Below, one piece after another: positions 1-11,646 of a DNA stretch of 64,000 nucleotides. The notes beneath the pieces were generated by a model. The model did not search any database and had not been told where the DNA came from. It saw only the letters and a list, made by a program, of their open reading frames with translations. Every line of letters begins with the position of its first letter. The first letter of the stretch is position 1. The DNA comes from an uncultured Bacilli bacterium. GTDB taxonomy: Bacteria > Bacillota_I > Bacilli_A > RF39 > UBA660. The position numbers were made by a program, and so were the translations under genes. The stretch lies in assembly GCA_934098565.1 (NCBI GenBank), contig CAKOON010000002.1:162032-226031 (forward strand). The letters are read 5' to 3'.

Positions 1-3000
1 CGGATAGTAATGATGAAATAATTGATGATACGCTAAATTCCGCTGATCCTAGTTTTACAATTTCCAAATTTAATGTTAGCGCTAACGGCGTTGTTACGGA
101 AATTAAGTATGAAGATAAATCAGGTATTCTGGTCGGAAGTCCTACCGTAAGCTTAATAGATGCTGGTAGTAATAAAGTTATAGATGCCGTTCATTTAAAT
201 ACGGGTTTAACTAGTGTTACTTATTCTAACGAAACTTTAAGTCAAAGTACTAATTATGTTTTAGTAGTTAATGCTAACTATACAAAAGACAATGAAACTG
301 TTAATAAGGATTTTATTCAAAAATCTTTTGTCACCAAATCTCTTGGCGTTAATTTAGTAAAAGATTATTTTAGTACGACAGCGCTTAATTTTAAAATTAA
401 ATTAAATAGTGATTGTACAGTTAAAAATTTAACGGCTAAACTTTATGATTCTAATGGAACTTTAGTTAGTAATCAATTAGTAAATACGGAGTCATTGCGA
501 AATGTTAGTCTTAGTTTTGGTAATTTGAATCCTAATTCTACTTATAATTTAGAATTATCGGATTTTGTTTATCAAAATATGATTATTTCCGATAATTTCA
601 CTATTAAAGAACAGTATAAGACTTTAAAGAGGAGTCCTAAGATAGGGGGGACTAACTTTAGTGTTGATAAAGTTAATTCCAAATTTGTTTTAGAAACTAA
701 TAATATTGAAGATAAGGATAATGGGATTACGAAACTTCGTTATGAAATTTATGATATGCGTACCTTAACTGCTGATAATACGCCTGTTCCTGTTAAAACC
801 ATTGAGACTTCCTCTTTAGGGAGTGTGGATGTTAATGTTGATGGTGAAAATATTGAAAGGGCTGTTCCTTATACTTTTAAAGTTTTTGCGGTATTTAATG
901 ATAATGAAAAAGAAGTAGAAATTGAACATGGTTATCCTAAGGAATATATGCAGTTAGATGGTAAAGTTCATCCTGGTGTTGAGTTTAAGAGTGATAATGT
1001 TACTTTTGAACGTATTAGTGGTACCATTAAAATTAATGATTTATATGGGACAGTTGATTATTATAAACCAATTAAGGTTATTTATACTGACTCTCATGGA
1101 ATTTCTAATACCTTGACTTTTAACTTAGCAACTTTAAATATTCCTATTGATATTAATGGGTTACGTGCTAATAATGAGACTTATACTTTTAATGTTTATG
1201 GTTATGTAGATTTAGATGATGGTTATGGTTCTACTAACCAGTTAATTGGTACTTTTAATGTTAATACTAATAATATTAAAAGCTTCTTATTAGAAACATC
1301 AGTTAATGATACTTCTCTTACGAAGACCTTTGATATTACAGCCCAGTTAAAAGCTATTAATGGTGAAGATAATGTTTTAGAAGCTAATACTCTAAGTAAT
1401 TTGACATTTAATCTTTATTCCGGAACTGGTACTACTGGTCAACTTATTAAAAGTGTTTCTTATGCTGATACTAATCTTAATGAATATGAAAGTGATTTAA
1501 AGAAGAGTTATTATGATAAAACCTTTAATATTATTCCCGAAACTTTTGGACTTACTAGTAGTGCTCTTCGTTCTTATGAAAATTTAACCGTTGAAGTTAC
1601 TAATGCTTATGATTATACTAAGTGGCCAAATGAATCTCCAATTGTTAATAATGTTATTACTTTAAAAGCTAAAGTACCTTTAGAAGATCCTGATGCTAAT
1701 CCTAAGATTGTTACTAGTTATATAAGAAATAAAGATGCTGATAAAACTCATCATGATGATAAATTAAATGATGATACCATTGTTGGCGTTCGTGCATTAG
1801 CTAATTATGATAATAGTAGTCATTATGTTAAATATATAACTTATTATTTATATGATGCTAGTAATCCGGATAAATATATTACTAAGAGTGATTATTTGCC
1901 AGTTAATGCTGATGGTAGTATTCCGGAAATAGTTTTCTATTTAGGAAATGGTACGGCAAAAAATATTCAGGATGACGATTTTCGTCGTGGTAACACTTAC
2001 TATATTACTTATGTTATGGATGTTGATGTGAATGGGGATGGCGTGATAGATGAGGGAGTCCATATTCCTACCACGGGAATTGCGGCATCAGATAATTTAA
2101 TTATTCCTAAACAATTACCTGATTTTCAAACTTATCCTAGTACCGTTGTAACTACTAGTAATGGGGCTAAGTTAATGTGGGCATACAAGTATACGGATGT
2201 TGATAATGCTTTAGAAAACAATCAAATATTCTATAAAGTTAATGGTAGTGTTTATGGAACTAATAATATTTCTATAAGTGATAATTTTCAGACTTTTCCT
2301 ATTGATCTTGATTATAGTGGAGATTATGGTTTATATACTATGGTTCGTTTATTAAAGGCTAATCAAGCTGAAGATTACGAGTTAACAACGCAAAAATTAG
2401 ATAAGTTATTACAAGTGCCTAATGGAATTAATTATGTTCTTAATTTAGGAACTAATCGGTTAATGCTTTCAATTGCTGATTATGATTTATATGCTTCCTT
2501 TTTTGAGAAAGTTACTAATTTTAAAGTGACTTTTAGTGCTAATAACAAGACTCGTGAATTTGATAATATTGAATTTGATTACACCGGAACAGCTATTATT
2601 GATTTATCTGAACTTGAAGATTTTATTAATGAGAATATTGAGGTTAATCTATATGCATATTATGATTCTGGAATAATTGGCTTTGATACTGAGGCCAAAT
2701 CAAGAGGAGCTTATATACCAAACTTTGCGTTAAAACAAGCTTCCACTGCCTTAATGCAAGGCGATTATTATGTTGTTAAGGGTAATAGTTTACAACATAG
2801 TGCTACAGCTCAAAATTCCTTATTTAGTTTTTCTTTGAATAAAACCCCGTTACAAAATGGTTATTACAGCTTTAATCTAAAAAATGATACTGGCTTTAAC
2901 GGTTCTTATTATTTAGATTTGGATAGTGGTGGCTTTAAGTTTACAGAAAATAATGAAAATGTTTATTTCATGCCTAGTCAAGTTGCTGTAACTAAGTTAA

Positions 3001-4409
3001 ATTCTTCTGATAATTATTTTACTTTTACAGGCTTAGTACCAGGAGTATCTTTAAAAAAAGATGGAAAATATTTAATTGATGTTGGTATTAATTATGCTGA
3101 GGTAACAGCTAGTGTTAGTAGTGCTTCTAATACGATTCAAGACAATAAAATATATTTTGAAGTCTATGAAACTGATGAAAATATGATTGAAGCTAATTCT
3201 AGTTTAGTTTATACCAAAGAAGTTAATATTAGTGATTTATCTAGTCCGGTGCTTTTAGATAACTTAAAACCTAATTCATATTATTTTTTTAAGATAAAGG
3301 CTAACGTTATTGATAACGGAACGGCTTCTTATATAAGTTTATATGATATTGATAATAAGACCAATGTTATAAATTACCCTGTATCTACTTTAAGTAACTT
3401 AACGCTTTTAGATCAAAGTTTTACCTTTAGTGCTACTAGTTATGAAAACAAGTATCTAACTTATAACTATACTTTAGAAAATATTAAGAATATTGATCAT
3501 ATTTCATATACTTTATATAAAGTTAGTACAAGTAGTAATGGGGAAAAAGTTTATACTCCTGTTGATAGCACGTATAATGTTTCTATTAGTGATGATGTTA
3601 ATATTACTAATAATATGAGCAAGAAAATAAGTGTTTCTCCTGCCAGTGGTTTTAAAAGTGGAATAACATATGCTCTTGGGTTAAAAGCTTATTTAAAGAA
3701 AGCTAATAATACTTTATATGAATTAGATACAACTTATTCTACTAGTTATTACTTTAGTCAGTTAGTAGCGCCTTATTTCTACATTCAAGCTCTAAGAGAT
3801 ACGAATAAAAATACACTAACTTTTAAAGTTAATCCTATTGATTCTAACTATACTTTAGTTGGAGGAAAGTATACAGTTGGCTTTTATGATGAAGAAGGAA
3901 ATGAAATTCCTAATAATTATAAGGATATCTATTCGGGAGGTAAGAACTTTGTTTTAGATAATGTTGATTTAACAAAGAAGTCTAAGATTGTTATTACTTA
4001 TAAAGCTAATTTAACTAATACTAGTAATGAAGATGATTTGACAATTAGTTACAAGACTTTAAATGTTAATGGTTTAACTGGTGATGGGATTGATGTTGGT
4101 GATATTTATGCTACGACTAATTTAAATGATAAGTCCAAGGTTAATTTAACATTCTCGAATTCTGTTCGTTTAGCTGATATTAGTGCTATTCGTTATTCGA
4201 TTTACAAAGATGGTGTGGTGGTGGCATCTCCAACAGGTTTAGAAGCTTTCACGCCTACAGCTAATGTCTGTGGAACTTCTACTTGTTATGCTTATACTTT
4301 AAAAAGTATTATTTCCGGAACGGGTATTTATTTCATTCAAATTCAATTTATTGATGTTTCTGGTCAAACTGTTGATGAGCGAACTGTATCTTATGCTTAT
4401 ACTATTTAG
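1..4409 (+). CDS. Giant FN3-like surface protein, 5'-truncated by window
   Basis: Reading frame 3 is open from base 3, so the gene begins upstream of the window. The TTG at 495 is an internal codon, not a start. At least 1468 residues are visible. They are rich in Asn, Ser, Thr and Tyr and consist of repeated beta-rich units of about 90-110 residues with recurring patterns such as N-L-x-P-N-S-x-Y and F-x-V-N-G-Y, typical of fibronectin-III-like sandwiches. There is no C-terminal membrane helix and no LPxTG signal. The stop lies 14 bases before the next start, so it heads the F1-like ATPase cluster. Inference: an exported, surface-displayed component. The N-terminal anchor or signal cannot be seen. 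The fold class is fairly sure; the function is unknown. Confidence 0.85.
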   Translation, partial: DSNDEIIDDTLNSADPSFTISKFNVSANGVVTEIKYEDKSGILVGSPTVSLIDAGSNKVIDAVHLNTGLTSVTYSNETLSQSTNYVLVVNANYTKDNETVNKDFIQKSFVTKSLGVNLVKDYFSTTALNFKIKLNSDCTVKNLTAKLYDSNGTLVSNQLVNTESLRNVSLSFGNLNPNSTYNLELSDFVYQNMIISDNFTIKEQYKTLKRSPKIGGTNFSVDKVNSKFVLETNNIEDKDNGITKLRYEIYDMRTLTADNTPVPVKTIETSSLGSVDVNVDGENIERAVPYTFKVFAVFNDNEKEVEIEHGYPKEYMQLDGKVHPGVEFKSDNVTFERISGTIKINDLYGTVDYYKPIKVIYTDSHGISNTLTFNLATLNIPIDINGLRANNETYTFNVYGYVDLDDGYGSTNQLIGTFNVNTNNIKSFLLETSVNDTSLTKTFDITAQLKAINGEDNVLEANTLSNLTFNLYSGTGTTGQLIKSVSYADTNLNEYESDLKKSYYDKTFNIIPETFGLTSSALRSYENLTVEVTNAYDYTKWPNESPIVNNVITLKAKVPLEDPDANPKIVTSYIRNKDADKTHHDDKLNDDTIVGVRALANYDNSSHYVKYITYYLYDASNPDKYITKSDYLPVNADGSIPEIVFYLGNGTAKNIQDDDFRRGNTYYITYVMDVDVNGDGVIDEGVHIPTTGIAASDNLIIPKQLPDFQTYPSTVVTTSNGAKLMWAYKYTDVDNALENNQIFYKVNGSVYGTNNISISDNFQTFPIDLDYSGDYGLYTMVRLLKANQAEDYELTTQKLDKLLQVPNGINYVLNLGTNRLMLSIADYDLYASFFEKVTNFKVTFSANNKTREFDNIEFDYTGTAIIDLSELEDFINENIEVNLYAYYDSGIIGFDTEAKSRGAYIPNFALKQASTALMQGDYYVVKGNSLQHSATAQNSLFSFSLNKTPLQNGYYSFNLKNDTGFNGSYYLDLDSGGFKFTENNENVYFMPSQVAVTKLNSSDNYFTFTGLVPGVSLKKDGKYLIDVGINYAEVTASVSSASNTIQDNKIYFEVYETDENMIEANSSLVYTKEVNISDLSSPVLLDNLKPNSYYFFKIKANVIDNGTASYISLYDIDNKTNVINYPVSTLSNLTLLDQSFTFSATSYENKYLTYNYTLENIKNIDHISYTLYKVSTSSNGEKVYTPVDSTYNVSISDDVNITNNMSKKISVSPASGFKSGITYALGLKAYLKKANNTLYELDTTYSTSYYFSQLVAPYFYIQALRDTNKNTLTFKVNPIDSNYTLVGGKYTVGFYDEEGNEIPNNYKDIYSGGKNFVLDNVDLTKKSKIVITYKANLTNTSNEDDLTISYKTLNVNGLTGDGIDVGDIYATTNLNDKSKVNLTFSNSVRLADISAIRYSIYKDGVVVASPTGLEAFTPTANVCGTSTCYAYTLKSIISGTGIYFIQIQFIDVSGQTVDERTVSYAYTI

Positions 4410-4423
4410 AAAGGATAGAATTA

Positions 4424-5917
4424 ATGAAAAAGAAAAAAAATTCTTTACAATTTATTATTATTACTGTTATTACTTTTCTTATTGTAATAATGTTTATCTT
4501 GGCAGTTAATCACTTTACTAAGTTAGATACAGGTAATTATGAAGTTAGTAAAAATAGTATAACTTACGATAATGAAAATAATTATATTAATGTTAGTGAT
4601 TCTGCTAACTTAAAAATGGGTTTAGATGGTAATTATAAGTTAATAAATAAAGAAAATCTTTTAAATGTTTCTTATAACTTAGGAACTCATGCTATTTTTA
4701 AAGAAGAAGGGGCTAGTACCTTAAATATTTATGGTATCTATTATGAAGTTGGTCATAGTGGTGAAATTAGTAGATTAACTAAAGAAAATAAAATTAGTTT
4801 AATAGATGGTGCTCGCTTCTTTAAAGTAGCTGATCGCAAGTATTTAATCATCGATAAAAAGATTTCTAGTAGTGATGGTTCTATTAATACAAAAGATTAT
4901 CTAGTTATTGAAATTGATCGTAATGGCAATAGTACTCTTTATAATGATACTATTAATGTTAAAGAAATTAAACCTCTAGTAATTAATACTAGTGGCTTTG
5001 ACTTTGATATTGCTAATGAATATTTAGATATCAATAATACAGTTATTGATTTAAAGAAAATTATTGGTAGTACTAATAACTATAAGGCTAAAGAAGATAA
5101 AACAGAAGACAATCCTGAGATTGATAATGCAACGATTAATTCTACAACGGATTATTTAAAGCAACAAGTAGAGAATTTACGTAAGCAAGTTGAAGCTCAA
5201 ACTGATTATTATAATTCTTATTTTAAGACTGTAGTGGGTAGTTTTAATAATCTGAATTCTAGCTTACAAGATACTAATAAACAACAATATAATATGCAAG
5301 TTGATCAAAATACAATAAAAGGTAGTATTAAAAATTATAATCTGGCTCGTTGGTTAAGTATCGGTGTTATTGAAGCTTCTGTTAGTACTATTAAGGTTAA
5401 TTACAATGTTTTTGATCCAAATAACGAGTACACAACAATTTATTTAGAAGTAACAGGTGGTAACATTATTGAACCCCAAAGATATTATTTAAATAAAGAG
5501 AGTAATAATACAACGATTAGAGATTTAAATGCCAATACTAATTATAATATTAGTCTTAAATATACGGTTAATGTTGATGGAAGTGCTACGACTATGACAG
5601 AAGATGTTATAACTGTTCGGACTAAGCAACCTAATATAGAGCTTAAAATAACGAAAGTAACTTCTAATAGTATTAGTTATTATTTAAAGACTGATAGCGA
5701 ATATCGTTTTGATAAGGCTACTTTAAATGTTTATAGTGATAATAATAATTTAGCTAGTGAAGATATTGATATAAATAAGACCGATGGTGGGTATAATGGT
5801 ACTTTTAAATTAGATCGTATTGGTTATAAAAATGAACTAAGATTAGAAAATATTTATTATAATGGAACTTTAACAGACTTAGATGTTTATGCAAAGTTTG
5901 TTAATGCGGATGAGTGA
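4424..5917 (+). CDS. Membrane-anchored protein: N-terminal TM, beta module, coiled coil, FN3-like domain
   Basis: 497 residues. A Lys-rich start (MKKKKN) and one hydrophobic helix at about residues 9-28 act as signal anchor. A beta-rich segment at about 35-210 follows, then a predicted coiled coil at about 245-285 (DYLKQQVENLRKQVE), then an FN3-like domain at about 300-490. A good ribosome site (AAAGGA) precedes the ATG. It sits between the upstream giant and the delta/alpha-like genes in one transcription direction. The juxtamembrane beta segment resembles that of the 10831 and 11647 products (short hydrophobic strands around Y-L-h-I and a final h-Y-N). No family is recognised. Inference: an extracellular stalk or adaptor between the membrane part of the F1-like machine and the giants. 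Confidence 0.85.
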   Translation: MKKKKNSLQFIIITVITFLIVIMFILAVNHFTKLDTGNYEVSKNSITYDNENNYINVSDSANLKMGLDGNYKLINKENLLNVSYNLGTHAIFKEEGASTLNIYGIYYEVGHSGEISRLTKENKISLIDGARFFKVADRKYLIIDKKISSSDGSINTKDYLVIEIDRNGNSTLYNDTINVKEIKPLVINTSGFDFDIANEYLDINNTVIDLKKIIGSTNNYKAKEDKTEDNPEIDNATINSTTDYLKQQVENLRKQVEAQTDYYNSYFKTVVGSFNNLNSSLQDTNKQQYNMQVDQNTIKGSIKNYNLARWLSIGVIEASVSTIKVNYNVFDPNNEYTTIYLEVTGGNIIEPQRYYLNKESNNTTIRDLNANTNYNISLKYTVNVDGSATTMTEDVITVRTKQPNIELKITKVTSNSISYYLKTDSEYRFDKATLNVYSDNNNLASEDIDINKTDGGYNGTFKLDRIGYKNELRLENIYYNGTLTDLDVYAKFVNADE

Positions 5918-5921
5918 TATT

Positions 5922-6641
5922 ATGAGTGATATTTATATAGTTATTTTAAGTATTATAATTTTAATTTTATTAGTTATTTTAACAAGTTTAATCTTAAAAA
6001 AATTAGTCTTAGATGTTAATAATGAAGCTAAAAAAGAATATTTACTTAATGTTTCTCGGTATGAAGAGGAAATGAAAAAGACTATAAGCTCTAAAGAAGA
6101 AGCTAAAATAATTAATCCCTTTATAGATGATAATGAATCTAATAATGATAATAAAATATATGTTAGTGATGTTTGCTATAAAGGCGAGAGTGTCTTAAAG
6201 AAGGCTAAACAGATTGAAGAACGTTTTAATACTGATGATGAGACTATTATTAAACACTTTTTAAAATATCATTTAACGATGGAAGATTTAACGATGTATC
6301 AGAATTTATTAAAGATTAAAAAAATGTTACAGTCTTTAGAACCTTGTAATTTAGTAAAAAAAGTAGATAAGAATATTCTATTAAAGAAAGTACCTAAAGA
6401 TGTTAGTATTATCTTAGAATCTTTATATTGTTGTCAAAATAAAATAAGTGCATTAGAACTTTTGGATACTATAGAAGAAGAAATAAAAAAATATGACCCT
6501 AGAGTTTATATTTATGCTGGTAATAAGACAAGTGATTATAAGACCTTAGATGCAAGAATTATTACTAGGTATGATGAAAATATTTATCGGGGTGTTAAGA
6601 TATATTACCATAATCAATTATATGATTATAGTATAGAATAG
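5922..6641 (+). CDS. TM plus F1 delta/OSCP-like subunit (b-delta-type fusion)
   Basis: 239 residues from the ATG at 5922. ATGs at 5883 and 5910 are in frame but overlap the previous gene, and the start choice is uncertain. One hydrophobic helix spans about residues 3-24, followed by a short charged helical stretch (EAKKEYLLNVSRYEEEMKK), then a helical domain. The C-terminus DENIYRGVKIYYHNQLYDYS matches the hallmark end of F-ATPase delta/OSCP, where a D-x-x-(L/I)-x-G-G-V-x-h line ends in Y-D-G-S. Its place directly before alpha is that of atpH in the standard order. Inference: a stator-like protein joining a b-like anchor to a delta-like cap, as in mycobacterial b-delta. Delta homology rests on the C-terminal motif and synteny. 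Confidence 0.75.
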   Translation: MSDIYIVILSIIILILLVILTSLILKKLVLDVNNEAKKEYLLNVSRYEEEMKKTISSKEEAKIINPFIDDNESNNDNKIYVSDVCYKGESVLKKAKQIEERFNTDDETIIKHFLKYHLTMEDLTMYQNLLKIKKMLQSLEPCNLVKKVDKNILLKKVPKDVSIILESLYCCQNKISALELLDTIEEEIKKYDPRVYIYAGNKTSDYKTLDARIITRYDENIYRGVKIYYHNQLYDYSIE

Positions 6642-6648
6642 GAGTATT

Positions 6649-7949
6649 ATGAATATAGAAGATGTAATTAGTGATATAACAACAGGTAAGAATATTTTTG
6701 ATGTTGGTAAGATTGTAAATATTAGTGATTTTGTTGTAGAAGTAGCCGGATTAGATAAGGCCTTCTATTATGAAAAGATTAATCTTAATAATAAAGCTAT
6801 TGGTTATGTAACCTTGATAAATCCTAGTACTTGTATGGTGGCAATTATAAAAAAACAAGAGGATTTAGTACTTGGTGATAGTGCGATTAGGACTAATGAA
6901 GTGTTTGAGGGCTTTTTTAGTCATCAAGCTTTAGGAAGAATGATTAATATTTTGGGAGAAGATCCTCTTCTTTCCAAGACTTATGAGTCGTTAGTTAAAA
7001 TACCTATTGAAGAAGATAATATTCCTATTATGGATCGTGGTACTGTTAATGAACAACTTCATACGGGAATTACGGGGATTGATTTAATGTATCCTATTGG
7101 CCTTGGACAAAGACAATTAATTATTGGTGATAAGAAGACTGGGAAGACGCAAATAGCCCTAGATACAATAGTTAATCAAAAAGGCAAAGGGATAGTATGT
7201 ATCTATTGTCCTATTGGGAAAACGATGAAAGAAGTTAAAAAGATCTACTATGATTTATTAAATAAGGATGCCATGAGTTATACTTTGATAATCCCTGCCT
7301 TTAATGATTATCCCGCTCCTGCTTTAGTATTAACTCCTTATTATGCTATGGCTATTGCTAGACGTTATATGCAAGCTGGTACCAATTGTTTAGTTGTTTT
7401 TGATGATTTAAAAAGACATGCTGATGCTTATCGTGAAGTTTCTCTAATGTCGGGTAAAGCGCCAGGGCGTGATGCTTATCCAGCTGATATTTTCTATTTA
7501 CATTCTAGGTTATTAGAAAAAGGGTGTAAATACAAGAATGGGGCTAGTATTACTGTTCTTCCCATTGTTGAAACAAAGGGTGAGGATATAACTGACTATA
7601 TTTCTACCAATATTATTTCCATCACTGATGGACAATTGGTTTTAGCAAGTAAAAACTTTCAAAAAGGTATTAAACCGGCTATTAACTATGGTTTATCCGT
7701 ATCCCGTTTAGGAGGGGCTGTGCAGAATAAAGCCATGAAAGCCACTGGTACTCTTTTACGTAGACGTTTGCTTTCATACTTAGAAATGGCTAGCATTTAT
7801 GAGCTATCTAATCAAGATGAGCTTAGTGATGGCATTAAAGCTGTGATGAATGAGGGTAAGAAGATTTTAGCTAATTTAACCCAAGATAGATATAGTCCTA
7901 AAACGGAGCAGGAAATGTTAGAAAGTTTTGCTTTCTTAAGTGAGTTAAA

Positions 7950-7953
<4 letters not shown>
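6649..7953 (+). CDS. F1-like ATPase alpha subunit (AtpA-like)
   Basis: 434 residues against about 500 for ordinary alpha. The P-loop GDKKTGKT lies at 160-167 (usual alpha form GDRQTGKT). The arginine-finger region is kept as NYGLSVSRLGGAVQ, followed by KAMK as in true alpha subunits. The N-terminal beta barrel is short and lacks the long N-terminal helix that binds delta in standard F1. The C-terminal helical domain is also shortened. AGGAG lies 4 bases before the ATG. It overlaps the gamma-like gene by 4 bases (ATGA), implying coupled translation. Family assignment is secure. That it belongs to a specialised machine rather than the cell's ATP synthase is inferred from the missing a and c genes and the surface-protein neighbours. 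Confidence 0.95.
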
Positions 7954-10305
<2,352 letters not shown>

Positions 10306-10307
10306 TT

Positions 10308-10829
10308 ATGGATACACTTATATATTTTGCTAATAAAATAGTATATTTTTTACTTTATTTTGGATTAATTACTGTTGTTTTAAGTATTATTTTAAAAGTA
10401 CTTATTAATTCTAAAAAGAATAATAAGTTTAAGGTACTTATCATTGGTCTTTTAAATAATAATAGTATCTTTGATAATATATCATATAGTTTATTATACT
10501 TATTTGTTATTTTTACAACTTGGTTTATCTTTTTTAATCAAGATTATAGTAATTATATTTATAATTGGAATTTTTATTATCTTTTAATTCCGCTTATCAT
10601 TTATGATATAATAAATGGGAAGATTTTAAGAATAGTTATTGATATATTAGAAGTATTAGGAATATTTTATCTCAATTATTTAAAATATGGTTTTGTTTTA
10701 TATACTAAGATTGTTACTAGTGCTTGGTATATAAAAGTTATTTGTAACTTGACAAGTATATTCTTAACTATTTTGACTATTTTAATTGGTTTTAGACATT
10801 TAAAGTATATAGAAGAAAGGAAAGAATAA
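10308..10829 (+). CDS. Five-TM membrane protein in F1-like cluster
   Basis: 173 residues with five hydrophobic helices at about 8-30, 53-75, 80-100, 108-128 and 140-163. The loops are short and Lys/Asn-rich. It follows epsilon immediately and precedes the single-TM protein by one base. It does not look like subunit a (no long amphipathic helix with a conserved Arg) or subunit c (no two-helix hairpin with a mid-membrane carboxylate). No family is recognised. Inference from position: the membrane base (X0-like part) on which the F1-like head and its shaft act. Confidence 0.8.
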   Translation: MDTLIYFANKIVYFLLYFGLITVVLSIILKVLINSKKNNKFKVLIIGLLNNNSIFDNISYSLLYLFVIFTTWFIFFNQDYSNYIYNWNFYYLLIPLIIYDIINGKILRIVIDILEVLGIFYLNYLKYGFVLYTKIVTSAWYIKVICNLTSIFLTILTILIGFRHLKYIEERKE

Positions 10830-10830
10830 G

Positions 10831-11565
10831 ATGAAAGATTTATTAAAGAAAATAGTAATGTTTATTAAGGATAAATATAAAATATTAATTCCTAGTATTA
10901 TTGTTATTATATTACTAATTATTTTAATAATTATTGGGACAAAGACTAAGAAAAACTTAAATACTGTTCGAATTGAAAACCAAAATATGTATCAATATTT
11001 AGATGAAGTTAAAGTTACTTATGATACAACATTAACTCTAGAAAGCGATAATAATATTACGAAGATGGAAATAGGAGAAGAAAAAGAAGTAGTAGATAAT
11101 TTGCCCCTTTATTATTCTGGAGAAGATACGCTTTTACTTCCTAGTAGAATGGCAGTTATTTTTCCTTTAAATAATAATATGCAAAAGAGTATTCCGGCTT
11201 TAACGGTTTTAGATGCTCAAAGTAGTTTATATAAAATCTTAAAATATCGAAATAATACTTATGATTTAGAAAATGCCTTCTTATATGATGGTAATGACTT
11301 ATATTTATTTATTGAACCTACTAAGTTAGTTTTAGATGATAAAGAGATAAATCTTCAACCGTTATCCTTTGTTGTTTATAATAACTTAACTGGTTATGTC
11401 AGTTATTATAATTATGGCCAAGAAGCTAGTATGGTTGAAGTAAAAAAGAATTGTTTAGCGAAAACCACTAATTATACTATTAATCTAAAAATAGATGGTT
11501 TAGCTTCTAGTAGTGATTATAAGTTATTAGCTAAAAATCTAGATATTTTAAATAGTTTATTTTAA
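10831..11565 (+). CDS. Single-TM protein with extracytoplasmic beta module
   Basis: 244 residues. A short basic cytoplasmic start is followed by a TM helix at about 18-38 (IPSIIVIILLIILIIIGTK), and the rest is predicted outside. The outside part is beta-rich and includes LYYSGEDTLLLPSRMAVIFP and, at about 150-195, an element of the form DLYLFIEP-x(18)-FVVYN with a nearby YYNYG end. That element resembles parts of the 4424 and 11647 products. No family is recognised. Inference: an anchored adaptor of the F1-like surface machine. Confidence 0.8.
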   Translation: MKDLLKKIVMFIKDKYKILIPSIIVIILLIILIIIGTKTKKNLNTVRIENQNMYQYLDEVKVTYDTTLTLESDNNITKMEIGEEKEVVDNLPLYYSGEDTLLLPSRMAVIFPLNNNMQKSIPALTVLDAQSSLYKILKYRNNTYDLENAFLYDGNDLYLFIEPTKLVLDDKEINLQPLSFVVYNNLTGYVSYYNYGQEASMVEVKKNCLAKTTNYTINLKIDGLASSSDYKLLAKNLDILNSLF

Positions 11566-11574
11566 TGGTTTAGA

Positions 11575-11627
11575 AAGAGAGAATTTAAATATTTTTAAAT
11601 AGATTAATATCTCTCTTATCTTTTTTA
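11575..11627 (+). terminator. Internal terminator/attenuator before the giant gene
   Basis: AAGAGAGA at 11575-11582 pairs with TCTCTCTT at 11610-11617, followed shortly by a run of six T. It lies inside the otherwise tightly packed cluster, just before the ribosome site of the 3266-residue gene. It may reduce transcription of the giant relative to the ATPase genes. Confidence 0.5.
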
Positions 11628-11646
11628 AAGGAGAAGAAAATTTAGT

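Noticed and set aside
495..4409. Start of the first gene at TTG 495
   Set aside because: The same frame is open without a stop to base 3, with the same composition and repeat style, so the gene continues upstream of the window.
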